This document shows, one piece after another, positions 18,024 through 28,045 of a stretch of DNA of 64,000 bases. Made by a program: the position numbers and the translations under genes. Each line of letters starts with the position of its first letter. Positions within the stretch are counted from its first letter, which is position 1. The stretch comes from Palleronia caenipelagi (GTDB lineage Bacteria; Pseudomonadota; Alphaproteobacteria; Rhodobacterales; Rhodobacteraceae): assembly GCF_007004065.1 (NCBI RefSeq), contig NZ_VFSV01000008.1:1-64000 (forward strand), given 5' to 3'. The notes below the pieces were generated by a model that worked only from the letters and a program-made list of their open reading frames with translations, made no database searches and was not told the origin of the DNA.

Positions 18024-18794
18024 TCAAACTTCAGCTCGCAAGCGGCGGCTGACAATCATGTCACGAAGGGCAAGCCAGCTCATGCGGGGGCGCTCAAAAA
18101 TCACGTCGACCCAAACCCGCTCGACCCGCTCCTCGTGGATATCGGAGTAAGCAAGGTCGAACTCGACGGTCGGGCTGGTTGAGGCGATGTCAACAGACCG
18201 GGTGATCTGCTCCGTATTAGGTCCGTGCTGCACGTTCAGCCGCGCGTAGCAGGTCGTCAGGCTTTCAGTCTCCCAGTTCAGGTCAATCTGTACGATATGC
18301 GAGGTGATCAGACCCACCGCGATTTCGTCATCGATATTGAACGCGAGGCTGAGAAAACTGCCGTCGAAATCCAGCGTGTCGACTTCGAGCCCATAGGGCG
18401 CAGCGCCCGTGCGGCCCTGCCCGGCGCGCTGCTTGATCATCACTTCAGGCCGTCCGGCATCGTGAAAGAGGTTGATTTCGTTTCCGAAAGACGCGCCGCT
18501 CTGGGGCTCTGAGACAAAGGCCGGGACGATCTTGTGGCGAAACGTGCGCGGTCGACCGATCCAGTCACCATCGAGCGACGTTTGCATCAGGTCTGACGAT
18601 CCGGTGACGGGGCTGGCCAGACGGTGATCCGTCATTTCGATCACCCGATCCAGTCGTTCACGCAGGTCTTCCGCCTGCTTTCGCAGCGCCGCCAGCGAAA
18701 AGCGGTCGAGATCCTCGGTTTCATCACCGATTTTCGTCCACCGCTTGATCGCACGGCGATGGACAATCTCGTCAAGGCCACCAATGAGTTTCAT
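18024..18794 (-). CDS. Uncharacterised protein, DUF6478-like
   Basis: From ATG 18794 the protein has 256 residues. An N-terminal helical part (HRRAIKRWTKIGDETEDLDRF followed by Arg/Leu-rich helices) leads to a beta-rich C-terminal region with DWIGRPRTFRH and LFHDAGRPEVMIKQR. From memory it resembles the Rhodobacteraceae family listed as DUF6478, whose function is unknown; a profile search would settle it. There is no signal peptide. Its stop is 9 bp before the next hypothetical gene. Upstream in-frame sequence to 18941 overlaps ilvD and is unlikely to be coding. Confidence 0.7.
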   Translation of the reverse strand: MKLIGGLDEIVHRRAIKRWTKIGDETEDLDRFSLAALRKQAEDLRERLDRVIEMTDHRLASPVTGSSDLMQTSLDGDWIGRPRTFRHKIVPAFVSEPQSGASFGNEINLFHDAGRPEVMIKQRAGQGRTGAAPYGLEVDTLDFDGSFLSLAFNIDDEIAVGLITSHIVQIDLNWETESLTTCYARLNVQHGPNTEQITRSVDIASTSPTVEFDLAYSDIHEERVERVWVDVIFERPRMSWLALRDMIVSRRLRAEV

Positions 18795-18847
18795 ACCACT
18801 ACTCTTTCCATCGTGACACCAGCCGTAACACCAGCTCAGTTGAGGCG

Positions 18848-20611
18848 TCAGATATCCATATAGATATGGGTTTCTGCTTCTGCGCCTGGATGGGTTACCG
18901 CGCCCTTGTAGGTCGGACCCACGAGCTGGGCGAATTTCCACAGGGCCCCGCTGGCGTAGTTGGTAGGCTTGGCGCCCGACCAGTCCTTGCGGCGAGCTTC
19001 CAGCTCCGCATCGTCGAGCGCCACGGAGATCTCACCATTCACCGCGTCGATGGTGATGACGTCGCCATCCTTCAAGAGCGCAATCGGACCGCCATGGGCC
19101 GCCTCGGGACCTACGTGGCCCACGCAGAAGCCGCGCGTCGCGCCGGAAAAGCGGCCATCGGTGATCAGCGCCACCTTCTTGCCCATACCCTGTCCGGACA
19201 AAGCGGCGGTGGTGGCAAGCATTTCGCGCATCCCCGGCCCGCCCGCTGGGCCTTCGTTGCGGATCACGAGGACTTCGCCCTCTTTGTACTGGCGCGCCTT
19301 CACGGCGGCAAAGGCGTCTTCTTCGCTCTCGAACACACGAGCGGGGCCGGTGAAGCTCTGCTCCTGCGTCGGAATGCCGGCAACCTTCACGATGGCACCT
19401 TCCGGGGCAAGATTGCCCTTCAGGCCCACAACGCCGCCGGTCTTCGTGATCGGGTTGTCGATGGGATAGATCACCTTGCCATCGGCCTCGCGGTCGATCA
19501 GGTCGAGCTCCTCGCCGATGGAGCGACCGGACGCGGTTACACAATCCTCGTGTATCAGACCGGCCTTGCGCAGTTCCTTCATCACCACCGGGATGCCACC
19601 GGCGTCGTAGAGATCCTTGGCCACGTACTGGCCGCCGGGCTTCAGATCGACAAAATAGGGCGTGTCGCGGAAGATTTCGCACACATCTTCGAGGAAAAAG
19701 TCGATCCCCGCCTCATGGGCAATCGCGGGCAGGTGAAGACCGGCATTGGTGGACCCCCCGGTGCAGGCCACCACGCGCGCGGCGTTTTCCAGTGCCTGAC
19801 GGGTCACCACGTCGCGGGCGCGGATGTTTTTCTCAATGAGGTTCATCACCGCGACACCGGAGGCAGTGCCGTACTGGTCACGGCTCTCATAGGGCGCGGG
19901 CGCGCCGGAGGAGTTGAACAGCGCCAGACCGATCGCTTCAGAGACGCAGGCCATGGTGTTGGCGGTGAACTGGCCGCCACAGGCCCCTGCCGACGGGCAG
20001 GCCACGCGCTCAAGGATCGCCAGAGCCTCGTCCGAGAGGGTGCCGTTCTGGTGACGGCCCACGGCTTCGAACATGTCCTGCACGGTCAGATCGCGGCTGG
20101 CGAAATCCTCAGGCACGTTGGCGCCGGCGGGCACTTTGCCCGGCAGGATCGAACCACCATAGATAAAGACCGACGGCGTGTTCAGGCGCACCATGGCCAT
20201 CATCATGCCGGGCAGCGACTTATCACATCCCGCGAGACCCACCAGCGCGTCATAGGAGTGACCTCGCATGGTCAGCTCAACCGTGTCCGCGATGGCCTCG
20301 CGGCTGGCCAGCGAAGACCGCATCCCCTCGTGGCCCATAGCGATGCCATCGGTGACGGTGATCGTGGTGAATTCGCGCGGCGTGCCAGCGGCAGATTTCA
20401 CCCCGAGCTTCACAGCCTGTGCCTGACGGGACAGGGCAATGTTGCAGGGAGCGGCTTCGTTCCAGCAGGTGGCGACGCCGACCAGAGGCTGCGCAATCTC
20501 GTCCTCGGTCAGACCCATCGCATAGTAGTATGACCGGTGCGGCGCGCGTTCCGGACCTTCCGTGACATGACGGCTCGGCAGTTTCGACTTATCAATCTTG
20601 CCTTTCAGCAT
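18848..20611 (-). CDS. ilvD: Dihydroxy-acid dehydratase
   Basis: This Fe-S dehydratase makes the 2-keto acids of valine and isoleucine. It has 587 residues from ATG 20611, with AGGAG 7 nt upstream. Cluster cysteines are visible in [25 protein letters not shown] and [38 protein letters not shown] is the C-terminal family signature. An in-frame extension to 20686 lacks homology. It is divergent from the CPBP protease gene by about 85 bp. A long open frame on the opposite strand is a composition artefact. Confidence 0.97.
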   Translation of the reverse strand: MLKGKIDKSKLPSRHVTEGPERAPHRSYYYAMGLTEDEIAQPLVGVATCWNEAAPCNIALSRQAQAVKLGVKSAAGTPREFTTITVTDGIAMGHEGMRSSLASREAIADTVELTMRGHSYDALVGLAGCDKSLPGMMMAMVRLNTPSVFIYGGSILPGKVPAGANVPEDFASRDLTVQDMFEAVGRHQNGTLSDEALAILERVACPSAGACGGQFTANTMACVSEAIGLALFNSSGAPAPYESRDQYGTASGVAVMNLIEKNIRARDVVTRQALENAARVVACTGGSTNAGLHLPAIAHEAGIDFFLEDVCEIFRDTPYFVDLKPGGQYVAKDLYDAGGIPVVMKELRKAGLIHEDCVTASGRSIGEELDLIDREADGKVIYPIDNPITKTGGVVGLKGNLAPEGAIVKVAGIPTQEQSFTGPARVFESEEDAFAAVKARQYKEGEVLVIRNEGPAGGPGMREMLATTAALSGQGMGKKVALITDGRFSGATRGFCVGHVGPEAAHGGPIALLKDGDVITIDAVNGEISVALDDAELEARRKDWSGAKPTNYASGALWKFAQLVGPTYKGAVTHPGAEAETHIYMDI

Positions 20612-20696
20612 GTCTCTACTCCTCTGGCGTGTTTCATTCCGCATAGGCCAGACGCGCCGGATCGACAAGTCACGATGGAGCCACAATATAGGGCCT

Positions 20697-21593
20697 ATGA
20701 CCTATCAGACCGCCCTTGAGCGCTATATCGCCCCCGCCCGGACCCGTCCGCAATTCTGGCGTCTCCTTGCCGGGACCCTGACGATGCTCCTCGTCTATCT
20801 CCTCGGTTTGCTCGCCCTTGGCGCTGTGCTGGTCTGGCACGGTGGAGAGGACGGAGCCTTGCGGATGATGTCCGAGCTGATGAGCCCGGTCACGCCCGCC
20901 GGGACGCTGCTGCTGCTCGCGACATTTGCTGGTATGGCACTCGGCCCAATGCTGGCCGTCCGGCTCTGGCACCGGCGTTCGGTGGGCTCGCTCTTTGGGC
21001 CGCGGACCGTCGTGATGCGGGATTTCCTGCGCGCGGGTGCGCTGATTGGAACGCTGCTGGCGCTGTCGATCACGGTCTGGTCGCAGGGCTTTGATGCCGT
21101 CCCCGGCCTGCCCTTCGACACATGGATTGGTCTCCTGCCTGTCGCTCTGCCGCTGATCCTGCTCCAGACCGGCGCCGAAGAGCTAGTCTTTCGCGGCTAC
21201 CTGCTGCAACAGCTTGCCGCCAGATTCCGCTCGCCTTGGGTCTGGCTGGTCCTTCCCAGCGTGATCTTCGGCGCGCTGCACTATGACCCGGGCTCGGCAG
21301 GGGACAACGCGTTGTTCGTGGCCGCGTCCGCCACGCTCTTCGGCCTGATGGCGGCGGATTTGACACGGGTGACAGGCTCGCTCGGAGCCGCTTGGGGACT
21401 GCATTTCGTAAACAACGTGGTGGCGCTGCTCTTCGTCGCGACAGACGGGACGATCACAGGACTGGCGCTGCACCTCACGCCTTACACCGCCGCCGAAATG
21501 GGGGCCTCGCCGCTTGTGATGGTAGGCGATCTGGCCACAACGGCGCTGGTCTGGGCCCTGATGCGCTGGTGGCTGAGACGCCGGACCACCTGA
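20697..21593 (+). CDS. CPBP-family intramembrane metalloprotease
   Basis: The 298-residue polytopic membrane protein has seven or eight hydrophobic segments. The CPBP (Rce1-like/Abi) motifs are present: [15 protein letters not shown] with the Glu-Glu-x3-Arg motif near residue 160, then IFGALHYD and HFVNN. These residues form the metal site of type-II CAAX proteases. Bacterial members cleave unknown membrane substrates and some confer bacteriocin self-immunity. The start at 20697 follows the ilvD intergenic region. It lies about 60 bp before accD and may be co-transcribed with it. Confidence 0.87.
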   Translation: MTYQTALERYIAPARTRPQFWRLLAGTLTMLLVYLLGLLALGAVLVWHGGEDGALRMMSELMSPVTPAGTLLLLATFAGMALGPMLAVRLWHRRSVGSLFGPRTVVMRDFLRAGALIGTLLALSITVWSQGFDAVPGLPFDTWIGLLPVALPLILLQTGAEELVFRGYLLQQLAARFRSPWVWLVLPSVIFGALHYDPGSAGDNALFVAASATLFGLMAADLTRVTGSLGAAWGLHFVNNVVALLFVATDGTITGLALHLTPYTAAEMGASPLVMVGDLATTALVWALMRWWLRRRTT

Positions 21594-21653
21594 GCAATTG
21601 CAAATCCGCCCCGCCGGGCCTATTTCCGACCTAACCAAAGGGAAGCGGACCCG

Positions 21654-22577
21654 ATGAACTGGATCACCAACTACGTCCGGCCGAAGATCGGCTCTTTTTT
21701 CACACGCCGTGAGACGCCCGACAATCTCTGGGCCAAGTGCTCCGAATGCGGCTCTATGCTGTTTCACAGAGAAATGGCCGAGCATCTGAACGTCTGCTCT
21801 CAATGCGGTCATCACATGCCGATCAGCCCTCGGGACCGGTTCACGGCGCTGTTCGACGGCGGGGCCTTCCGTGAGGTCGAGGTGCCGATGCCGATCACCG
21901 ACCCCTTGCAGTTCAGGGACCAAAAGAAATACCCCGAGCGGCTGAAGGCCGCCCAGCGCGTCACCTCCGAAAAGGAGGCCATGCTGGTTGCGGAAGGTGA
22001 GCTGGGCGAGGTTCCCATCGTTGCCGCCGCGCAGGATTTCAGCTTCATGGCCGGATCCATGGGGATGTATGTGGGCAACGCTATCGTTGCTGCCGCCGAG
22101 GCCGCCGTGGCGGGCAAACGTCCGCTGGTGCTGTTCTCCGCCGCCGGGGGCGCGCGGATGCAGGAGGGCATTCTCTCCCTGATGCAGATGCCACGCACCA
22201 CCGTTGCCGTGGAGATGCTGCGCGAGGCGAATCTACCCTATATCGTCGTGCTGACTCACCCCACGACCGGCGGGGTGACGGCCTCCTACGCGATGCTCGG
22301 GGACATCCAGATTTCTGAGCCGAACGCGCTGATCTGCTTTGCCGGACCCCGGGTGATCGAACAAACGATCCGCGAGACCCTTCCTGAGGGCTTCCAGCGG
22401 GCCGAATATCTGCTCGAACACGGGATGCTCGACCGGGTGACAGACCGCCGGGAGATGCGGGATGAGTTGATCACGCTCCTGCGGATGCTGACCGGCCGCG
22501 ATGCTGCGGTGATGGCAGACCTGCCCGCCCCTGCGCAGGTTGAGGCTCCAGACACCGAAGAACAGAAAGCCGACTGA
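21654..22577 (+). CDS. accD: Acetyl-CoA carboxylase carboxyltransferase subunit beta
   Basis: The 307 residues begin MNWITNYVRPKI and carry the zinc ribbon Cys29, Cys32, Cys48, Cys51 (KCSECG...NVCSQCG). The crotonase-fold carboxyltransferase core includes GARMQEGILSLMQM and TTGGVTASYAMLGDI. With AccA it transfers carboxyl from biotin to acetyl-CoA, the first step of fatty acid synthesis. A Glu/Ala-rich tail of about 20 residues follows the core. folC starts 3 bp after the stop, the classical accD-folC arrangement. Confidence 0.98.
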   Translation: MNWITNYVRPKIGSFFTRRETPDNLWAKCSECGSMLFHREMAEHLNVCSQCGHHMPISPRDRFTALFDGGAFREVEVPMPITDPLQFRDQKKYPERLKAAQRVTSEKEAMLVAEGELGEVPIVAAAQDFSFMAGSMGMYVGNAIVAAAEAAVAGKRPLVLFSAAGGARMQEGILSLMQMPRTTVAVEMLREANLPYIVVLTHPTTGGVTASYAMLGDIQISEPNALICFAGPRVIEQTIRETLPEGFQRAEYLLEHGMLDRVTDRREMRDELITLLRMLTGRDAAVMADLPAPAQVEAPDTEEQKAD

Positions 22578-22580
22578 CCG

Positions 22581-23855
22581 ATGGACCACTCGAGCGGCTC
22601 GGACGCCATTCTGGAGCGGCTCCTGTCACTGCACCCGAAGGTTATCGACCTGTCGCTCGACCGGATGGAACGGGTGCTGGGTGCGCTCGGCAACCCCGAA
22701 GCACGCATCCCCCCGGCAATCCACCTCGCGGGAACCAATGGCAAAGGATCGACCCAGGCCATGATCCGCGCCGGTCTGGAGGCTGATGGGTCGCGGGTCC
22801 ATGCTTATACCTCGCCGCACCTCGCCCGGTTTCATGAACGCATCCGGCTGGCCGGAGAGCTGATCTCCGAGCCTGCTCTGGCCCACCATCTGGCCCGCTG
22901 CGAGGCCGCCAATGATGGGCAGCCGATCACCTTTTTCGAGATCACCACCGCCGCCGCCTTTCTCGCCTTTGCCGAAACGCCTGCGGACTGGACCTTGCTG
23001 GAGGTGGGGCTGGGCGGTCGCCTCGACGCCACAAATGTGATGACCCCGGCTCTGTCGGTGATCACGCCCGTGTCCATCGACCACCAGCAGTTCCTCGGCG
23101 AGACCCTGCCTGAAATCGCGGGTGAAAAGGCGGGGATTATTAAGCGGGGCGTGCCCTGCGTGGTTGGCCCGCAAGAAGACGCCGCGCTGGCGGTGATCGA
23201 GGCCCGCGCCGAACGTCTCCGTGCGCCGCTTTTGGCCTATGGGCAGCACTGGCATGTCTGGGAAGAACGTGGGCGGCTGATCTTTCAGGACGAGCGCGGC
23301 CTCTTGGATCTGCCCCTGCCGAACCTCCCCGGCGGGCATCAGATCGTGAACGCGGGCGCTGCGCTGGCAGCCCTGCGCCATCTGGACGCCTCCGAAGACG
23401 CGTGTGAGGCCGCCGTGACCCGCGCCGACTGGCCCGCCCGGATGCAGCGCTTGACCCGCGGGCCATTGATCGAGGCCTCCGGAACTGCCGAGCTCTACCT
23501 CGATGGTGGCCACAACCCGGCCGCAGGCGAGGCCGTGGCCGCTGTTCTGGCCACCCTGCCGAAACGCCCGACCCATCTGGTCTGCGGCATGCTGAACACC
23601 AAGGATATCGGCGGCTTTCTCCGGCCTCTGGCTGCGCAAGCCGTGTCCTTGACCGCTGTGTCGATCCCCGGGGAAGCCAATACCTTGCCCGCCCAGGAAA
23701 CTGCCGCAGCCGCCCGCGCCGTGGGCATCGACGCGGATACCGCAGACAGCGTGCGGGACGCCGTCACCGCGATCACCGCCAGCGATCCAGCCGCGCGCAT
23801 CCTGATCTGTGGGTCGCTTTATCTCGCCGGGCGGATACTGCGCGAGAACGGCTGA
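22581..23855 (+). CDS. folC: Bifunctional dihydrofolate synthase/folylpolyglutamate synthase
   Basis: The 424-residue ATP-dependent ligase adds glutamate to dihydropteroate and folates. The P-loop GTNGKGST is at residues 51-58, YTSPHLARFHERI is the folate loop, and GLGGRLDATNV with SIDHQQFLG marks the Mur-ligase-like central domain. The C-terminal domain contains LDGGHNPAAGEAV. Spacing of 3 bp to accD indicates a joint transcript and coupled translation. The length is normal. Confidence 0.97.
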   Translation: MDHSSGSDAILERLLSLHPKVIDLSLDRMERVLGALGNPEARIPPAIHLAGTNGKGSTQAMIRAGLEADGSRVHAYTSPHLARFHERIRLAGELISEPALAHHLARCEAANDGQPITFFEITTAAAFLAFAETPADWTLLEVGLGGRLDATNVMTPALSVITPVSIDHQQFLGETLPEIAGEKAGIIKRGVPCVVGPQEDAALAVIEARAERLRAPLLAYGQHWHVWEERGRLIFQDERGLLDLPLPNLPGGHQIVNAGAALAALRHLDASEDACEAAVTRADWPARMQRLTRGPLIEASGTAELYLDGGHNPAAGEAVAAVLATLPKRPTHLVCGMLNTKDIGGFLRPLAAQAVSLTAVSIPGEANTLPAQETAAAARAVGIDADTADSVRDAVTAITASDPAARILICGSLYLAGRILRENG

Positions 23856-24026
23856 GGCGATTTCCCGATCAGTTTACGCGACCCACCGCGACATCGGAGT
23901 CCCCGAAAAGGCCTGCGGATCCGCTCACAATGCCCCATTGACAATCATCGGACGAGTTTGCCCCATACTCACGGCCGCCACGGTGGGGCCGATGGCGATG
24001 CGAGCCAGCATCTGGGGAGGACGAGG

Positions 24027-24872
24027 ATGAAACTTCTGCGATTTGGATCAAAGGGGACGGAGCGCCCCGGTCTTCTCGACGCCGATGGTCGGATCCGCGA
24101 TCTCTCCGGCCACGCACCGGACTTCGCCGGCGAGAACGTATCGCTTGCGGCGCTCGATCTGCTCAGGGAGATTGACACAGATGCGTTGCCGATTGTGGAA
24201 AATCCGGGCCGCATCGGCTGCTGCCTCGCCACGGTTCCGAACTTTTACTGCATCGGCCTGAACTATACACTCCATGCGCAGGAAAGCGGAATGCCACCGC
24301 CTTCCGAGCCGATCCTGTTCTCCAAAGCAACCTCCTGCCTGTCCGGTCCTTTCGACCCGGTGGTTCTGCCCCGTGGCTCGGAGAAAAGCGACTGGGAGGT
24401 CGAGCTTGGCGTCGTGATCGGCGCAACGGCCTATGAGGTCAGCGAAGACGATGCTCTGGACTATGTCGCCGGCTATTGCACGGTGAATGACGTCTCGGAG
24501 CGGTCGTTCCAGCTGGACCGGCAGGGACAGTGGATCAAAGGTAAATCCGCGCCAGGTTTCGGGCCGGTTGGCCCCTATCTCGTCACGGCAGATGAGGTGC
24601 CCGATCCGCAAAACCTGCGCGTTTCCCTCGACCTGAACGGTGTAACAGTGCAGAACTCGAATACTTCGGACATGATTTTTGGCGTGCGCCAGATCATCAG
24701 CTATCTGAGCCGGTTCATGGAATTGCGTCCCGGGGACATCATTGCCACTGGCACGCCGTCCGGGGTCGGCATGGGAATGAAGCCGCAGCGCTTTCTGAAA
24801 CCCGGCGATGTGATGGAGGTCGAAGTCGAAGGACTGGGCCGTCAGCTTCTGGAAACCGTCGCTGCCCGTTAG
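24027..24872 (+). CDS. Fumarylacetoacetate hydrolase family protein
   Basis: From ATG 24027 (GAGG 3-6 nt upstream, GGGGAGG further) the protein has 281 residues. The FAH fold is clear: FYCIGLNYTLHAQESG, the metal ligands in EVELGVVIG, and DIIATGTPSGVGMGMKP at the C-terminus. The organisation, with a 50-60 residue N-terminal cap, matches the branch containing ureidoglycolate lyase-like and 2,4-diketo-3-deoxy-L-fuconate hydrolase-like enzymes. These act on 2,4-diketo or 2-keto acids; the substrate here is unknown. It converges on the neighbouring ABC operon. Confidence 0.87.
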   Translation: MKLLRFGSKGTERPGLLDADGRIRDLSGHAPDFAGENVSLAALDLLREIDTDALPIVENPGRIGCCLATVPNFYCIGLNYTLHAQESGMPPPSEPILFSKATSCLSGPFDPVVLPRGSEKSDWEVELGVVIGATAYEVSEDDALDYVAGYCTVNDVSERSFQLDRQGQWIKGKSAPGFGPVGPYLVTADEVPDPQNLRVSLDLNGVTVQNSNTSDMIFGVRQIISYLSRFMELRPGDIIATGTPSGVGMGMKPQRFLKPGDVMEVEVEGLGRQLLETVAAR

Positions 24873-24931
24873 GTGTTGGCATCATGTGCTCGACCGTGCA
24901 GCCCTAGCAGGGGGCTGCCCATCCCGGACAC

Positions 24932-25765
24932 TCAGTTTCCAAACCCTTGGCCAAACGCCTCTTCCCTCAGAAACCTCTCTGAGATCAGCAGCATGGCGAT
25001 CCCCGGCACCGTGACGATCAGAGCGATCCCAGCGCCGGTGGCATCAATCTGGCCTCCCGAAATCTTGGAGAAGAGGAGCGTGGGGAGGGTGACGATCTTG
25101 CCCTGCCCCAGCAGGAAGGTCAGCAGGAAGATATTCGTCGAGACGAGAAAGCTGAACAGCGCCCCGGCCACCACGCCCGGCATGAGCATCGGCAAGGTTA
25201 CAAGGCGCAACACCTGCCAGCGTGAAGCGCCAAGGATCATGGCCTGCTCCTCGAACTCGCGGCCGAGCCCCTGCCAGACGGAGGTAAGCATCCGGATCAT
25301 GTAAGGGATGGTCGGGATCAGGTGAGCGATGATGATGCCTGTATAGGTCCCCGCCAGCCCCAGCCGGATGAACATCATCAATAACGCGATGCCGATGGCG
25401 GTCTCGGGTACGATGAGCGGCAGGGACAGGCCGAATTCCAGCAGGCTCTTGCCCCGGAACCGATCCCGCGCCAGCACCTTGGCGGCGGGCAGGCAGATGG
25501 CGAGGCAAATCGCGGTGACGATACCGCCGATCAGGACCGTGTTGAGGGTCGCCTCCCAGATCCGACTGTAGGGGGACAGGACGTAGTCCCAGGCCAGAGG
25601 GATCGGTGATTTTTCGCGTTGCTCCAGCCACCATGTCCCCGGCAGGAGATCAGGCCAGGCCCAGCGGAAGGCGAAGCTCTGAATGATCAGCGGCAGGAAC
25701 GGGCCGAGGATGAAGCCCGCGATCAGGAACAGGTAGATTTTCTGAAACGGTGACAAGCGGCCCAT
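24932..25765 (-). CDS. ABC transporter permease (YnjC-like, second half)
   Basis: The 277-residue inner-membrane protein has six predicted helices and the binding-protein-dependent permease loop EEQAMILGASRWQVLRLVTLP. The start at 25765 follows the stop of the previous permease by one base. It is the last gene of the ATPase / binding protein / permease / permease operon on the minus strand. With its neighbour it corresponds to the two halves of the fused E. coli YnjC permease. Its C-terminus ends 60 bp from the convergent FAH-family gene. Confidence 0.88.
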   Translation of the reverse strand: MGRLSPFQKIYLFLIAGFILGPFLPLIIQSFAFRWAWPDLLPGTWWLEQREKSPIPLAWDYVLSPYSRIWEATLNTVLIGGIVTAICLAICLPAAKVLARDRFRGKSLLEFGLSLPLIVPETAIGIALLMMFIRLGLAGTYTGIIIAHLIPTIPYMIRMLTSVWQGLGREFEEQAMILGASRWQVLRLVTLPMLMPGVVAGALFSFLVSTNIFLLTFLLGQGKIVTLPTLLFSKISGGQIDATGAGIALIVTVPGIAMLLISERFLREEAFGQGFGN

Positions 25766-25766
25766 C

Positions 25767-26663
25767 TCAGCGCCGCCCCATCCGGCGTTCCTGCCAGCGA
25801 TAGAGCGCCAGCCATGCAAACAGGATCAGCCCCGCCACAAGCGCGATAGACACCACCACTGCCATGCCCTGAATTTGCAGCGTGTAGTCGGCGTCGTTAA
25901 AATAGCGCCACGCGACCACGGGCAGCGTGTCCGGATAGCCGCCCCCGAGGATGAACGGCGCCTCGAACGCGCCAACGTTGAAGGCAAAGCAGATGAGCGC
26001 CGCCGAGACGATCCCGGGCAGGATCTGGGGCAAGGTCACCCGCCAGAAGATCTGACGCCGGTTCGCGCCGAGGATCGCAGCAGCTTCGGAGGTGTCGCGC
26101 CCGATCCCGAGCAGCACCGCATAGACCGACAGTGCGACAAAAGGCGTCTGTTTCCAGACATATACGGCGATGATGCCCCAGCCGTAATGGGTGTTGAGGA
26201 TACGGGGAAACTCTCCGGGCGAGTCGATCAGACCCACAAAAGCGGCCAGCCGCGACACCATCCCCCCATTGCCCAGCATCAGAACCGCCAGCGCGATACC
26301 CACCGTGTAGGGGATCATCAGCGGCAGTTTGTAGATGTATTTGTAGAGCCGCTGGCCCCGGAAAGCCCGCACCAGTGCAAGTGCAAGCGCAGTCCCGAGG
26401 ATCAGGGCGAGCCCCGTGGCGGCGAGCGCGTAGGCCAGCGTCAGGCCCAGAGAGACCCAGAAATCCGCTGATCCCCAGAGTGATCCGAAATAGCTGGGAT
26501 CGGGGAACGTGTTCACCCCAAACCACGGCGCGAACCCCAGTGACTGGGCCAGTGCCAGCACCAGCGCTCCGCCAAACAACAGCACCAGCACACTCAGCAC
26601 CGGCGCCAGTTGCGCCGCCCGCCACAAACGCGCACGGGCGTCGGGAGATGTGGTGGGCGGCAT
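25767..26663 (-). CDS. ABC transporter permease (YnjC-like, first half)
   Basis: The 298-residue permease has six hydrophobic helices, starting with a cytoplasmic Arg-rich stretch (MPPTTSPDARARLWRA). The coupling loop TSEAAAILGANRRQIFWRVTLPQ contacts the ATPase. The gene begins 6 bp after the binding protein stop and is followed after one base by the second permease. Two different permease subunits imply a heterodimeric channel, as in thiamine, iron and polyamine-type importers. Confidence 0.88.
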   Translation of the reverse strand: MPPTTSPDARARLWRAAQLAPVLSVLVLLFGGALVLALAQSLGFAPWFGVNTFPDPSYFGSLWGSADFWVSLGLTLAYALAATGLALILGTALALALVRAFRGQRLYKYIYKLPLMIPYTVGIALAVLMLGNGGMVSRLAAFVGLIDSPGEFPRILNTHYGWGIIAVYVWKQTPFVALSVYAVLLGIGRDTSEAAAILGANRRQIFWRVTLPQILPGIVSAALICFAFNVGAFEAPFILGGGYPDTLPVVAWRYFNDADYTLQIQGMAVVVSIALVAGLILFAWLALYRWQERRMGRR

Positions 26664-26669
26664 AGGGTC

Positions 26670-28013
26670 TTACTGGCCCAGCGTTTCGTAGGCGCGTTGG
26701 ACGAGCGCCTCGATCCCCTCGGTGCTGTCACGCTCGATGTAGTCCAGCCAGACGGCCTCGATCACATCCACCAGCGTCGCGTTGGTGTCGGGGACCGCGT
26801 TCGCCTCAAGATCTTCCTCGGTCAGGGCGATCAGGCCCGGCGAGGCGCTTTCCAGCGCTGCGCGATCTGACAGTTCCAGCGTCCAGCCGTCGATTCCTGC
26901 CGGGAAACCGGTGGCTTCCAGCTTCGTCGCCTGCGCATCCACCGTGGTCATCCAGTCCACCAGCACCAGAGCGGCCGCCGGGTTCGGGGCGTTGGCAGGG
27001 ATGGCGAGGTAGTTCTTGTTCTTGATCATGCCCTTTTCGGGGAAAATGAACTCCCGCGCAGCTTCCGGATAGGTGCCGGTGGAGAGGCCGGTGGACACCG
27101 CGTAGATGCCGAACTTGCAGTTAAAATCGACCTCGCCGTTCAGAAACATCCCGTCAATGGCAGCCGGATCTTCGGGGTAGCGGGCGCCGCTGTCGGAGCC
27201 GTTAAGCAACAGCGGCTCCAGAGACTTCAGGTACTCCAGCCCCGGCGCGATCAGACGGGCCAGCTCCTCCGGCGCAATGTCGTCGCGGTTCTGCTGAAAC
27301 GGTTCAGCACCGGTGCCGTCAGGGTTGAACGCATAAACGGCCTGCTGGACGAAGGTATTCCCGAGATAATGGGGCGGCTTCACATAGGTAAACCGGCCCG
27401 GGTTCTCGGTCAGGTAGGCTTTGAGTTGGTCGAATGTGGCGGGCAGAGCATCCTCTTCGACCGTATCGCCGTTATAAGCGCAGACATATTGCTCGCCCGA
27501 CCAGGGCATCTCGGCCCCGCCGGTTTCGACCCCAAAATCACGAAGGTTCAGGAGCGACCGGGGATCCTCGGCGTTCCACTCGATATTCGCCGACGTCGGC
27601 AGGAGTTGGGCAAAGCTGCCAAAAAGGCCATCCTGCACTTTCAGCGTGGCAAAGTTCTCACCATTGACCCAGAGCACGTCCACTGATCCATCACCGAGGC
27701 GTTTGCCTGCGGCCTTTTCGGCGAGAATTACATCGACCACGTCCTTGGTCGAGGTGATACGGATCGGGTTCAGGGTGACGCCCTTGGTGGCCAGAGCGGG
27801 CACAGCCATGCTGTCGACCCAAACGTTCAGCAAGTCAGAGCCACCCCAGTAGTAGAAATTCACCTCGCCCTCATCGCGGGCGCGGGCTTCCACGGCAGGC
27901 CAGCCGGTTTCGCCCGCCAGAAATGCATCCCGGAACGCGGCAGCATCCTGCGCCAATGCCAAGGGTGCCGTGGTCAGGGTCAAAAGCCCCGCGAGTGCGA
28001 CTGTCCGTTTCAT
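26670..28013 (-). CDS. ABC transporter periplasmic binding protein, YnjB-like
   Basis: The 447-residue protein has a Sec signal peptide (MKRTVALAGLLTLTTAPLALA, cleaved before QD). The mature N-terminus VNFYYWGGSDLLNVWVD, together with SVDVLWVNGENFATLKVQDGLFG, matches the YnjB group of extracellular binding proteins. The E. coli YnjBCD substrate is not firmly established; thiamine-type compounds have been suggested from family resemblance. Start 28013 follows the ATPase gene stop by 32 bp. Confidence 0.87.
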   Translation of the reverse strand: MKRTVALAGLLTLTTAPLALAQDAAAFRDAFLAGETGWPAVEARARDEGEVNFYYWGGSDLLNVWVDSMAVPALATKGVTLNPIRITSTKDVVDVILAEKAAGKRLGDGSVDVLWVNGENFATLKVQDGLFGSFAQLLPTSANIEWNAEDPRSLLNLRDFGVETGGAEMPWSGEQYVCAYNGDTVEEDALPATFDQLKAYLTENPGRFTYVKPPHYLGNTFVQQAVYAFNPDGTGAEPFQQNRDDIAPEELARLIAPGLEYLKSLEPLLLNGSDSGARYPEDPAAIDGMFLNGEVDFNCKFGIYAVSTGLSTGTYPEAAREFIFPEKGMIKNKNYLAIPANAPNPAAALVLVDWMTTVDAQATKLEATGFPAGIDGWTLELSDRAALESASPGLIALTEEDLEANAVPDTNATLVDVIEAVWLDYIERDSTEGIEALVQRAYETLGQ

Positions 28014-28045
28014 TCTTTTCTCCCGCAGTTTGGGCCAAGACCCTG

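Noticed and set aside
18866-20533. Long plus-strand open frame (555 codons) opposite ilvD
   Set aside because: Shadow of ilvD codons with no recognisable domain or ribosome site.
23938-23969. Promoter TTGACA with CATACT before the FAH-family gene
   Set aside because: The -35 is perfect, but the only -10-like hexamer is 20 bp away, outside normal spacing, so it is not claimed.
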